From SHLQ01 sp964562985 (lineage in GTDB: Bacteria; Actinomycetota; Acidimicrobiia; Acidimicrobiales; SHLQ01): 64,000 bases of DNA. Location of the stretch: the NCBI GenBank assembly GCA_964562985.1, contig CAZLWE010000007.1, forward strand, positions 25,849 to 89,848, read 5' to 3'. Positions 34,154 to 42,336 of this stretch are shown piece by piece. Under the pieces are notes generated by a model. The model worked only from the letters and a program-made list of their open reading frames with translations, did not search any database and had not been told where the DNA came from. Each line of letters starts with the position of its first letter. Position 1 is the first letter of the stretch. The position numbers and the translations under genes were made by a program.

Positions 34154-34753
34154 TCAGTTGATTGGGGTGTCGGTGGTGGTGCCGATTGGGGCGACGCCCA
34201 TGACTTTGGATTCGCGGCGGAAGACTTCTTCCATCATCGGGATGAAGTCTTCGATCGGGAGGGTCGGATAGTCGGGGTCGAAGCTGTTCTGGTCGTACTG
34301 TTCACAGAACTGGACGCATGCGTCGAAGTGTTCGTGGCCTTGATGGATGTCTCGGGCGTTGGGGTCGCCGTCCAGGTGATGGAAGTAGTAGTAGCCCTGG
34401 AACAGGCCATGATGTTTGACGACCCAGTGGGTCTGGTCATCGACGTACGGGCGAAGGATCGCAGCAGCCGTTGAGCTGTGATTTTCGGGTGAGAACGAGT
34501 CGGCCACGTCGTGAAGGAGCGCAGCCACCACCATGTCGATCGATTCGTCGGCACGTAGTGCCCGGGTGGCCGATTGGAGTGAGTGGTCGTACCGGTCGAT
34601 CTGGTAGCCGAGCTTGGGACCCTTCATGACCTTGAGCATCGCGACCAGGTTCTCGACCGCTTCGCCTTGGGTGTGCTCGGTGTAGAGACGCCCCAGCATC
34701 TCGTAGTCCTCGCGTGTCCCGTCGGCCATCTGCGTCCAGCTCACTTGCTCCAT
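34154..34753 (-). CDS. HD-domain protein (PhnZ-like)
   Basis: The 199-residue protein has the HD pattern YDHSLQSATRALRADES, ALLHDVADSFSPENHS and VKHHGLFQGYYYFHH. This arrangement resembles the small HD-fold oxygenases and phosphohydrolases around PhnZ, which use a diiron centre. The extra His residues (HHGLF, FHHLDGD) support a dinuclear metal. The substrate is unknown. ATG 34753 was chosen; a longer frame to 34993 runs into the repeats and is spurious. Confidence 0.75.
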   Translation of the reverse strand: MEQVSWTQMADGTREDYEMLGRLYTEHTQGEAVENLVAMLKVMKGPKLGYQIDRYDHSLQSATRALRADESIDMVVAALLHDVADSFSPENHSSTAAAILRPYVDDQTHWVVKHHGLFQGYYYFHHLDGDPNARDIHQGHEHFDACVQFCEQYDQNSFDPDYPTLPIEDFIPMMEEVFRRESKVMGVAPIGTTTDTPIN

Positions 34754-34876
34754 GGCACAAGGACACTCCCTCCGACACCTCTTGTCAACAGATGTCCGTC
34801 CGAACCGGTCGCCCGGGAAACATCGGCTGCGGGCGCGACCGCTGGAGGGCGAAGCCCGGGGGGGACAGGACCAATC
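34754..34876. other. Upstream region of the HD gene
   Basis: No gene seen. The segment leads into the 105-bp tandem repeats and presumably carries the promoter of the minus-strand HD gene. Confidence 0.4.
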
Positions 34877-35083
34877 CGCAGAGCGCACCGAGCGGAGCGA
34901 ATGTGCGATTGCGGCGAGTGATGCTCTGCAGCCCGTGCCGCCAAAATCGCGGCGGAGCCGCTGGCGGCAAAGGGACCATTTCGCAGAGCGCACCGAGCGG
35001 AGCGAATGTGCGATTGCGGCGAGTGATGCTCTGCAGCCCGTGCCGCCAAAATCGCGGCGGAGCCGCTGGCGGCAAAGGGACCA
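34877..35083. repeat. Perfect tandem pair of 105-bp structured intergenic repeats
   Basis: Copies at 34877-34978 and 34982-35083 are identical over 102 bp with period 105. Each unit can fold into two hairpins: GCAGAGC paired with GCTCTGC, enclosing CGCAC/GTGCG, and then GCCGCCA paired with TGGCGGC. The second copy ends 3 nt from the thiP stop. A short related word, gcagagcggagcg, occurs at about 58870-58882. Open frames across the repeats on both strands are artefacts of high GC. Confidence 0.9.
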
Positions 35084-35086
35084 GAG

Positions 35087-36712
35087 CTACAGCACTTCGG
35101 CGCGGTCGAATCGGTCGATGGCGAGCAGTAGTCCACCGGTGATGATCAGTAGGATCACGCTGAGGGCCATGGCTTGACCGCGGATGGTGTCGCCGGGTTG
35201 ACCGAGCAATCGCTCGATCGCCAGGGGCACGGTCATGAGGTCGGGGCGTCGACCAACGAAGGAGGTCGCGCCGAATTCGCCGAGCGAGATCGCGAAGCCG
35301 AAACCCGCGCCAATGAGTAGCGCCCGTCGGGCGATCGGCAGGTCGATCGTGCGCCAGATCTCGGCAGGGCTTGTGCCCATGGTGGCGGCGGCCTCTCGAA
35401 GCTGCGGGTCGATGGCTCGTAGGACCGGTACAACTGCTCGGGTGACGAACGGAATGGCGATGAGCGATTGTGCCAGCGGGATGATCACCCACGACTGGCG
35501 CAGGTTGAGAATTCCGGAGTCGAACGTGATGAGGATGCCGAAGCCGAGCGTCACTGCTGAGGTGCCGAGCGGTAGGAGATAGGCGAGGTCCAGAAGCTGG
35601 CGCCAACGGCCCTTGCCATAGACGACCGCGAAGGCTGCCCATCCGCCGATGATCGTGGCGATCGTTGTGGCGACCACGGCGAAGCCGATCGAGTTGAAGA
35701 CGGCGCGCAATGGGCTGACCGTGAGAAACGGTGGTCGCTCGGTGAGCGCTCGGTAGTTGCCGAACCCGAAGCCTCCGTCGGCTCGCAGAGACTCGACGAT
35801 CAGCAAGGTGATTGGGGTCATGAGGAACAGCAGTGTCAGAACGATGGTGGCCCCGGCGAGTGCAGCGTCTCGCCCTGACGCGATTGGTCGACGACGATCC
35901 ACCGCCAGTCGGTCACCTCTACGCAGTTGCGTTCGTAATCGAAGGTTGGCCGCCACTAGCAATACCACGACCAGCAGTTGGAGGATCGAGAGCACCGCCG
36001 CAGTTGCGAAGTCGGTTCGGTTGATCGCGAAGCGGAAGATCTCTGTTTCGATTGTTCGCTCCCGGGCGCCACCCAAGATCAACACGATGCCGAACGACGT
36101 GAAGGTGAAGAGGAACACGATCGAGCTCGCTGCCAGAAGGGCAGGGCGAAGGCGCCGGAGGGTAATCCGCCAGAACGCCTGCGCCCAAGTGCTTCCCAGG
36201 GTTCGGGCGGTGTGCTCATCGTCGCGAGAGAGCTGGCTCCAGAACCCGCCGACGGTGCGCACGACTACGGCCACGTTGAAGAAGACGTGGGCGGTGATGA
36301 TCGCAAACGACGATCGCGTCAGCGAGAACGCGCCGGTCGTCAGGCCGAGTCGATCACCGGTGGTCAGGAATGCGCCGGCGACGACGACCGTTGGCAGCAC
36401 GAAGGGCAGCGTTACCAAAGCGGTGATCAACCGTCGTCCACGGAATTCGTAGTTGGCCACGACACCTGCCAAGGGAAGTCCGACCAGCAGTGTCAAGATC
36501 GTCGAGACGCTCGCCTGCCACAGCGTGAACCACGCGGCTGAACGAATCGAGCTGTTTGTAAAGACGTTGGCGAACGCGGCCGGGTCGTCACCCAGGCCGC
36601 GCGCCAACAAGTTGATGACCGGCCATGCGAAGAAGATGGCGAGGAACAGCGCCGGTACGACGCCGAGGCGTAGGGGGCTGCGCCCACCTAGCCCGTGATG
36701 ATGGCGTTCCAC
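35087..36712 (-). CDS. thiP: Thiamine ABC transporter permease (two-domain ThiP/FbpB type)
   Basis: The 541-residue membrane protein has about 12 predicted helices in two homologous halves, each with a binding-protein-dependent transport EAA-like loop (for example ARTLGSTWAQAFWRITLRRL and EAAATMGTSPAEIWRTIDLP). This fused arrangement is that of ThiP and iron(III) FbpB permeases. The TPP riboswitch upstream of the paired binding protein makes thiamine or TPP the likely cargo. GTG 36712 (TTG 36724 also possible) overlaps the thiB end by about 25 nt. No ATPase gene follows; structured repeats do. Confidence 0.88.
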   Translation of the reverse strand: MERHHHGLGGRSPLRLGVVPALFLAIFFAWPVINLLARGLGDDPAAFANVFTNSSIRSAAWFTLWQASVSTILTLLVGLPLAGVVANYEFRGRRLITALVTLPFVLPTVVVAGAFLTTGDRLGLTTGAFSLTRSSFAIITAHVFFNVAVVVRTVGGFWSQLSRDDEHTARTLGSTWAQAFWRITLRRLRPALLAASSIVFLFTFTSFGIVLILGGARERTIETEIFRFAINRTDFATAAVLSILQLLVVVLLVAANLRLRTQLRRGDRLAVDRRRPIASGRDAALAGATIVLTLLFLMTPITLLIVESLRADGGFGFGNYRALTERPPFLTVSPLRAVFNSIGFAVVATTIATIIGGWAAFAVVYGKGRWRQLLDLAYLLPLGTSAVTLGFGILITFDSGILNLRQSWVIIPLAQSLIAIPFVTRAVVPVLRAIDPQLREAAATMGTSPAEIWRTIDLPIARRALLIGAGFGFAISLGEFGATSFVGRRPDLMTVPLAIERLLGQPGDTIRGQAMALSVILLIITGGLLLAIDRFDRAEVL

Positions 36713-37803
36713 CGCTCGGTCCAATCGTCACGATTGGCCTCGATGACGGCAGGGTTCAGCGTGAGCGGATCGTCAGCCAGTGGTCCGAACTCCACGAACG
36801 ATTCCGGAAGATCGACCGAGCCATTGGCCGGGTACACGAACTGGTTGAGCGGAAGGTCGGCCTGGTAGGTCTCGCTCAACATGAAGTCGAGCAATGCAGC
36901 GGCGGCCTCGGGGTGCTCTGAACCGGCGAGGACGCCGGCGAACTCGATTTGGCGGAAGCAGCTATCGAAGAGCACCTCAATGCGAGGAGCGTCGATTGGC
37001 TCCTCAGCAAAGAGCACGTCGGCTGGTGGGCTCGAAGCGTAGGAGGTGACGATCGAGCGGTCGCCGCCACCAGCAGTGAACTCACCGAAGTAGGCGTCGC
37101 TCCAGCCAGCGGTGACCGACAGTCCGTTTTCGTTGAGGGAGGTCCAGTAGTCCTCCCAGCCGTCTTCGCCGAAGCGGGCGATGGTGGCGAGCAAGAAGGC
37201 GAATCCTGGAGAGGAGCTCTCGGGGTTCTGGGTAACGAACTCGCCAGCGTTGGCTGGGTCGATCAGGTCTTCGAGCGAGGTCGGTGCGTCGCCTGGCAGT
37301 TCCTCGGTCCAGTAATTCACGCACACGTCGCTGAAGTCGATCGGGGTGACACGGTTGTGTGGGTCGAGCTGCAGCTCGGCGCTGACGGTGTCGAGGCCGC
37401 TCGCAGCGAATGGGGTGAACAGACCCGCTTCGAGGCCGCGGCACAAGAAGCTGTTGTCGATGCCGAAGAGCACGTCTGCGGTTGGGGAGTCTGCGGTTAG
37501 TACGGCTTGGCTGACGAGTTGGCCAGCGTCGCCGACAGCGACCTGTTCTACCTCGATGCCGGTCTCGGCGGTGAAGGCTGCGAGCGTTCCTTCGCTCAAG
37601 GCGAACGAGTCGTGGGTGGCCAAGGTGATCGACGTTCCGGAAAGGTCAGCGTCGCCGACCTCGATGGCGTCGAGGCCCGGATCGGTGAAGCAGGCGGACT
37701 CGGCCGGATCGCCGCTGGCTGTTTCGCTATCGCTGCCGCAGGCAGCGAGTATGAGCGCGAATGCGACAAAGATCGCAACGCGGACACGAGAGTGAGTGGT
37801 CAT
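36688..37803 (-). CDS. thiB: Thiamine ABC transporter substrate-binding lipoprotein (ThiB/TbpA-like)
   Basis: The 371-residue protein starts at ATG 37803 with a lipoprotein signal (lipobox LAACG) and has the ThiB-type features ITLATHDSFALSEG, FTAETGIEVEQV, DVLFGIDNSFL, NYWTEELPGDAP and VTSYASSPPADV. It captures thiamine or its phosphates outside the membrane and passes them to ThiP. Translation would be controlled by the TPP riboswitch immediately upstream, whose 3' end holds the ribosome-binding site. Confidence 0.92.
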   Translation of the reverse strand: MTTHSRVRVAIFVAFALILAACGSDSETASGDPAESACFTDPGLDAIEVGDADLSGTSITLATHDSFALSEGTLAAFTAETGIEVEQVAVGDAGQLVSQAVLTADSPTADVLFGIDNSFLCRGLEAGLFTPFAASGLDTVSAELQLDPHNRVTPIDFSDVCVNYWTEELPGDAPTSLEDLIDPANAGEFVTQNPESSSPGFAFLLATIARFGEDGWEDYWTSLNENGLSVTAGWSDAYFGEFTAGGGDRSIVTSYASSPPADVLFAEEPIDAPRIEVLFDSCFRQIEFAGVLAGSEHPEAAAALLDFMLSETYQADLPLNQFVYPANGSVDLPESFVEFGPLADDPLTLNPAVIEANRDDWTERWNAIITG

Positions 37804-37805
37804 TG

Positions 37806-37899
37806 TTCTTCCTCCGCTGGCATTACCCAGTTCAGGTTTGCGGGTCGGTGACGCTATCGTCACCCTCTCAGCACGGTTGCCCCGAGCTCCCCGGTTAGT
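37806..37899 (-). ncRNA. TPP riboswitch (THI element)
   Basis: On the minus strand the conserved blocks appear in order: CCGGGGAGC, CTGAGAGGG, an extra perfect hairpin GGTGACG/CGTCACC, ACCCGCAAACCTGAACTGGG, and TAATGCCAGCGGAGGAA, ending 3 nt before the thiB ATG. The final GGAGGAA is also the Shine-Dalgarno sequence, so ligand binding probably blocks translation start of thiB and, through coupling, thiP. Confidence 0.93.
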
Positions 37900-37992
37900 G
37901 GTGTTGACCACGATACCCCCAAGCCTCGAGAACGCGCCTGCGACTCCAGGCGCGGTGTCTTCTTTAGTGATTGGTGCGACCATGTTGTAGGT

Positions 37993-38544
37993 ATGTTCGT
38001 CGCCCAGTACCGCCCGGTATTTTCGAAGCGTTCTGCACTGCGCGCGCTATTCCTTGCACTTATGGTGCTGCTCGCCGCCTGTTCCGGTGAGCCGGAGGCG
38101 TCGGCGGATCCAGCGCCGGCGGTCGACGACCAAGACGGTCTTGCTCGCCAGATAGGTCAGGGTGACTCTCGTCTGGTGGGAACTGGAGAGATCGACGAAG
38201 GGGCATGCGTCGACCTTCCCGATTCGACCGAGCAGCTGACCGGCTTCACCGAGGTGTCGTGTTTCGAAGCCCACGAAGCACAGATCGCTGCCATCTTCGA
38301 CCTACCTCTAGAGGGTGACTTCCCCGGCCAAGATGAAATCCTGCTCGACGCACAGACCGGTTGTGTCGCCCGGTTCGAAGGCTTCATCGGGTTGGGTTAC
38401 GACGACTCGATCTACTTCCTGCAGAGCTTCACTCCGACCGAGGCTTCATGGAACGATCTGGACGACCGCTCCGTGGTTTGTGTGATCCTTCCGCCCGCCG
38501 GGGAAGACCTGCTCGTTGGTGATCTTCGGGGCGTCACCGAGTAA
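37993..38544 (+). CDS. Septum-formation-related lipoprotein
   Basis: The 183-residue protein has an N-terminal lipoprotein signal (ALFLALMVLLAACSG). The exported domain has the Cys pattern of the actinobacterial septum-formation domain: EGACVDLP, VSCFEAHEAQIAAIFDLP, TGCVARFEGF and DRSVVCVIL, four Cys that could form two disulfides. The domain name comes from a loose association with division; no function is shown. It is divergent from the thiamine operon. Confidence 0.7.
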   Translation: MFVAQYRPVFSKRSALRALFLALMVLLAACSGEPEASADPAPAVDDQDGLARQIGQGDSRLVGTGEIDEGACVDLPDSTEQLTGFTEVSCFEAHEAQIAAIFDLPLEGDFPGQDEILLDAQTGCVARFEGFIGLGYDDSIYFLQSFTPTEASWNDLDDRSVVCVILPPAGEDLLVGDLRGVTE

Positions 38545-38586
38545 CAGATTTGGCGCGCCACGCCGTGTTGACCGATAGTTGCGGTC

Positions 38587-39993
38587 GTGAGTTCGAGTAC
38601 TGCGATACGGGTGCTATTCGCTTCGAGTGAGGCGGCGCCCATCGCCCGCGTCGGAGGTCTCGCTGAAGCAGCTGCCGGATTAGTACGAGCCCTTCGGGGT
38701 GATTCGAGCGTCGAACTCACCGTCGTCTTGCCCGACTATGACGGCCCCGACGATGACGGGAAGGCAAGCCGATCGCTCACCGTTCCGAATTGGGTCGGCA
38801 AGGCGAGTGTGCGTACCGTGCTCGACGCCGAGCTCGGCTCGGTCGAATTGGTGACCGTCCCCGGGATAGCTCGGGACAATCCCTACGTCGATGCCGACGG
38901 GATCGGTTGGCCCGACAACGATCGTCGATTCTTTGGGTTCTCCGCCGCTGTGGCTGCCATGGCAAACGACGGAGAATTCGATGTCGTGCACCTCAACGAT
39001 TGGCATACCGCCGTGGCGTTGGCGATGACAGAGGTTCCGTCGGTGTTTACGATTCACACCCTCGGCTATCAAGGACGAGCCAATCGCAATTGGATTGACT
39101 TCATTGGCGGAGATCGCATCGAGAGTTTCGATCGGGGGGACCATCTCAACCCGTTAGCTGGGGCGATTGATTTGGCTGACGCGGTCGTCGCGGTGAGTCC
39201 GTCGTATGCCCAGGAGATCTGCGACCCCTACCGTGGTGAAGGCCTTCACCTCGACCTGATCGGCCGCGGTTCGGATCTCGTCGGGATTTGCAACGGGATC
39301 GACACCGAGATCTGGGATCCGATGACCGACCCACATGTCATCGAGAACTATGGCCGCTCGACCCTCGACAAGAAGACCGTGAACACCGACCACCTGCGAG
39401 AGCTCGCTGGATGGTCGTGGAGTGACGATCTGCTCGTCGGGATGGTGACCCGGATGGTCGACCAGAAGGGCATCGACCTGGCGATCAGCTTGCTGCCGTA
39501 CCTGGAGCACTTGGGCGTCCAGCTGTTCTTGTTGGGCAGTGGTGAGGAACGCCTCGCTCGCTGGGCCCGGGAGGTCGCCGCGGAGAATCCGGAACGGTTC
39601 CACTACGTCGAGGCGTACGACGTCGGCCTCGCGCGCCAGATCTTCGCTGGCGCCGACTTTCTCTTGATGCCCAGTCGCTTCGAGCCCTGTGGACTCGCGC
39701 AGATGCAAGCGATGCGGTACGGGGCGATACCGATCGTTACTCCCGTGGGAGGACTGCTCGACACCGTCGCCGACGCAGACCTATACCCGGAGCTCGGCAA
39801 TGGCTTCATCGCCAAGGCCGTCGATATCGCGGGTTTGGTCGATGCGCTCCATAGAGCGGTTGCGGCGGGTCGACGGAAGGTCCGCCGACAGGCGATTCAA
39901 CGGCGAGGGATGGCCGTCGACTGGTCGTGGCAAGAACCCAAAGCACAGTTCCTCGGGCTCTACAAACGGGTAGCGAGCGAAAACGCGTCGTAG
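38587..39993 (+). CDS. glgA: Glycogen synthase (GT5, ADP-glucose)
   Basis: The 468-residue protein has the GT5 pattern: ASSEAAPIARVGGLAEAAAGL at residues about 11-31 (where KxGGL is usual, the Lys being Arg here), DVVHLNDWHTA, TIHTLGYQG, GICNGIDTEIWDP, and the C-terminal PSRFEPCGLAQMQAMRYG nucleotide-sugar motif. It extends alpha-1,4-glucan from ADP-glucose. The start is GTG 38587. glgC lies 1 kb away on the other strand, supporting the glycogen role. Confidence 0.92.
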   Translation: MSSSTAIRVLFASSEAAPIARVGGLAEAAAGLVRALRGDSSVELTVVLPDYDGPDDDGKASRSLTVPNWVGKASVRTVLDAELGSVELVTVPGIARDNPYVDADGIGWPDNDRRFFGFSAAVAAMANDGEFDVVHLNDWHTAVALAMTEVPSVFTIHTLGYQGRANRNWIDFIGGDRIESFDRGDHLNPLAGAIDLADAVVAVSPSYAQEICDPYRGEGLHLDLIGRGSDLVGICNGIDTEIWDPMTDPHVIENYGRSTLDKKTVNTDHLRELAGWSWSDDLLVGMVTRMVDQKGIDLAISLLPYLEHLGVQLFLLGSGEERLARWAREVAAENPERFHYVEAYDVGLARQIFAGADFLLMPSRFEPCGLAQMQAMRYGAIPIVTPVGGLLDTVADADLYPELGNGFIAKAVDIAGLVDALHRAVAAGRRKVRRQAIQRRGMAVDWSWQEPKAQFLGLYKRVASENAS

Positions 39994-40002
39994 GGTTCTC
40001 CC

Positions 40003-41046
40003 ATGGCGATTCCCACATCCATCACCGCGCTCGTCCAAAGCCAGCACGGCTACAACCCTGAACCTGAGGGGCACATCCGCTTCGAGAGCTTCGACCCCTA
40101 CCTCGAACTCCGCGAGATACCCGCTCCTGATCTCGAGGAGAACCACGTGTTCATCGAGATGACGATGGCATCGATCAACCCAAGCGATCTGCACTTTCTC
40201 AAAGGTGAGTACGGTCAACCTCGAGTGGCGGGCAAACCCGCAGGGTTCGAGGGCGTCGGCACTGTCATCGCCGCCGGCACTGACCCCTACGCGACTTCGC
40301 TCGTGGGCCAACGGGTTTCGTTCGTAGCGACACCATCGGGCTCGGGCACGTGGGCTACCCACGCCGTGACCGAAGCGGCGGTGTGTATCCCGATGCCCGA
40401 CAGCGTGGCTGACCCCGACGCGGCAGGGTTTATCGTCAACCCGCTCACGGCGGCGGCCATGTTCGATCAGGCGAAGGGATCGGGAACCGGCGCGGTGATA
40501 CTCACCGCAGGCGCGAGTCAGGTATCGAAGTTCATCGTTGCCCTGGCCCGAGATGCAGGCCTTGCGAGCATCGCTATCGTGCGACGCGAGGTGCATAACG
40601 AGACGCTCACCGCGCTCGGAGCTACTGAGGTACTCAACCAGAGCAGCGACGACTTCGCCGAGCGGCTCGCCGAGGCGGTCCGCAAGCACAAGCCCGCAAC
40701 GCTTATCGACGCGGTTGTTGACTCCACCTCTACTGCGGTCTTCAACGCGATGGGGAAGAACAGCACGTGGCTGGTATACGGGTCGCTTTCCCCCGATATC
40801 CCACCGATCAGCGACCCGGGCGGAATGATCTTTCAGAACAAGACCATTCGGGGATTCTGGTTGACGCCGTGGCTGTTGGGCGCATCACTCGATGAGAAGA
40901 TCGCTGTTTTTGGCGAAGTTCAGGCGCGCTTTGGTGACGGCCGTTGGAGCACCGACATTGGCGCCACCATCACCCTCGACGAGGTGATGGGCAGCCTCGC
41001 GGCCACGCTGAAGGACCCCCGAGGCAAGGTGTTTATCAGCCCGTGA
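40003..41046 (+). CDS. MDR-superfamily zinc-independent reductase (MECR/quinone-oxidoreductase-like)
   Basis: The 347-residue protein has the medium-chain reductase fold: the EIPAPDLEENHVFIEMTMASINPSD region, GFEGVGTVIAAG, and a cofactor-binding VILTAGASQVSKFIVALARD segment with a degenerate GxGxxG. It lacks the zinc Cys residues of alcohol dehydrogenases, so an enoyl or quinone reductase is likelier. It follows glgA by 9 nt and may share its transcript, yet no role in glycogen synthesis is evident. It converges with glgC, stop to stop. Confidence 0.82.
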   Translation: MAIPTSITALVQSQHGYNPEPEGHIRFESFDPYLELREIPAPDLEENHVFIEMTMASINPSDLHFLKGEYGQPRVAGKPAGFEGVGTVIAAGTDPYATSLVGQRVSFVATPSGSGTWATHAVTEAAVCIPMPDSVADPDAAGFIVNPLTAAAMFDQAKGSGTGAVILTAGASQVSKFIVALARDAGLASIAIVRREVHNETLTALGATEVLNQSSDDFAERLAEAVRKHKPATLIDAVVDSTSTAVFNAMGKNSTWLVYGSLSPDIPPISDPGGMIFQNKTIRGFWLTPWLLGASLDEKIAVFGEVQARFGDGRWSTDIGATITLDEVMGSLAATLKDPRGKVFISP

Positions 41047-41047
41047 T

Positions 41048-42295
41048 CTAATCCCTGAGGACGACGCTCTTCGGGATGACCACGATGCCGCCATCGCTGA
41101 CGTGGTACTTCTTGGCATCGGCCTTGGCGTCGACGCCGATCTGCATGCCCGGCGGGATCTGCACGTTTTTGTCGATGACACAGTTTCGGAGCACCGCACC
41201 CTCTCCGACATGGACGTCATCGAAGATCACGGTGTTCTGCACGTCAGCTCCGGCCCGGACCATGGCTCCAGGTGATATCACCGAGTTAACGACCCTGCCG
41301 CCGGAAACGACGACACCCGATGACACGACCGAGTTCACAACATCAGGCGATGCGCCCGAGTCGTCGATCACGAACTTCGCTGGTGGAAGATTGCGGCTAT
41401 AGCTAAAGATCGGCCAGTCTCGGTTGTAGAGATCGAATAGAGGGCGAGGCTTCACGAGATCCATGTTCGCTTCGAAGAACGAGTCGATCGTTCCAACATC
41501 GCGCCAGTAGTGGCTGTTCTCCGTAGTGTCGCCTGGGACGGCGTTCTGCGTGAAGTCATAGACACCTGCCTCGCCCCGCTCCACGAGAGCAGGGATCAAG
41601 TCTCCGCCGATGTCGTGCTTCGACGATTCGCTAACCGCGTCATCGGCAGCCATATCCATCAACATCTCCGTGGAGAAGATGTAGTTACCCATCGAGGCCA
41701 ATACTTCGTCTGGAGAATCGGGCAGGCCAGGGGCATCATCGGGTTTTTCGAGGAAGTCCTCGATGCGATTTGATCCTTCGCCGATCGTGATGACCCCGAA
41801 CTGGTTGGCTTCCTCGCGAGGAATACGGATGCCGGCCACGGTTGCCCCCATGCCACTTTCGATGTGGGCGTCAAGCATCTGGCGCGCGTCGATTCGATAG
41901 ATATGGTCGGCGCCGAAAACGATGATGTTGTCGGGGCGTTCGTCGTGGATGAGGTTGAAGTTCTGATAGATCGCATCGAGCGATCCGGTAAACCAGCGAG
42001 GCCCGCGCCGCATCTGTGCGGGGACGGTCGTCACGTAGTTGCCCAACTGGCGAGAGAGAGTCCAGGTTCTGGAGATGTGTACGTCGAGACTGTGCGATTT
42101 GTATTGGGTGAGCACCACGATCTTGCGGTAGCCCGAGTTCACGAGATTCGAGAGTGCGAAGTCGATCAAGCGGTAGCGCCCGCCAAAGGGAACGGCCGGC
42201 TTTGCTCGTGGGCCGGTGAGCGGCAGGAGCCGTTTACCCTCACCGCCCGCCAGAACCATACAGAGGACGTTCGGACGCTTGCCAAGCTCAATCAC
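41048..42295 (-). CDS. glgC: Glucose-1-phosphate adenylyltransferase
   Basis: The 415-residue protein opens with VLCMVLAGGEGKRLLPLTGPRAKPAVPFGG, the nucleotide-binding start of GlgC. FGADHIYRIDARQML is also present. The C-terminal left-handed beta-helix hexapeptides run through VSSGVVVSGGRVVNSVISPG. It makes ADP-glucose for GlgA and is normally allosteric. GlgC and GlgA are 1 kb apart and convergent, with the MDR gene between. Confidence 0.95.
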   Translation of the reverse strand: MIELGKRPNVLCMVLAGGEGKRLLPLTGPRAKPAVPFGGRYRLIDFALSNLVNSGYRKIVVLTQYKSHSLDVHISRTWTLSRQLGNYVTTVPAQMRRGPRWFTGSLDAIYQNFNLIHDERPDNIIVFGADHIYRIDARQMLDAHIESGMGATVAGIRIPREEANQFGVITIGEGSNRIEDFLEKPDDAPGLPDSPDEVLASMGNYIFSTEMLMDMAADDAVSESSKHDIGGDLIPALVERGEAGVYDFTQNAVPGDTTENSHYWRDVGTIDSFFEANMDLVKPRPLFDLYNRDWPIFSYSRNLPPAKFVIDDSGASPDVVNSVVSSGVVVSGGRVVNSVISPGAMVRAGADVQNTVIFDDVHVGEGAVLRNCVIDKNVQIPPGMQIGVDAKADAKKYHVSDGGIVVIPKSVVLRD

Positions 42296-42336
42296 GTCCA
42301 GACATTAGTATCGAGACGCATAGCAATGTCGAGAGG

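Noticed and set aside
34741..35136. Open frames on both strands through the 105-bp repeats
   Set aside because: Duplicated peptide is a by-product of the tandem DNA repeat, with no RBS or family similarity.
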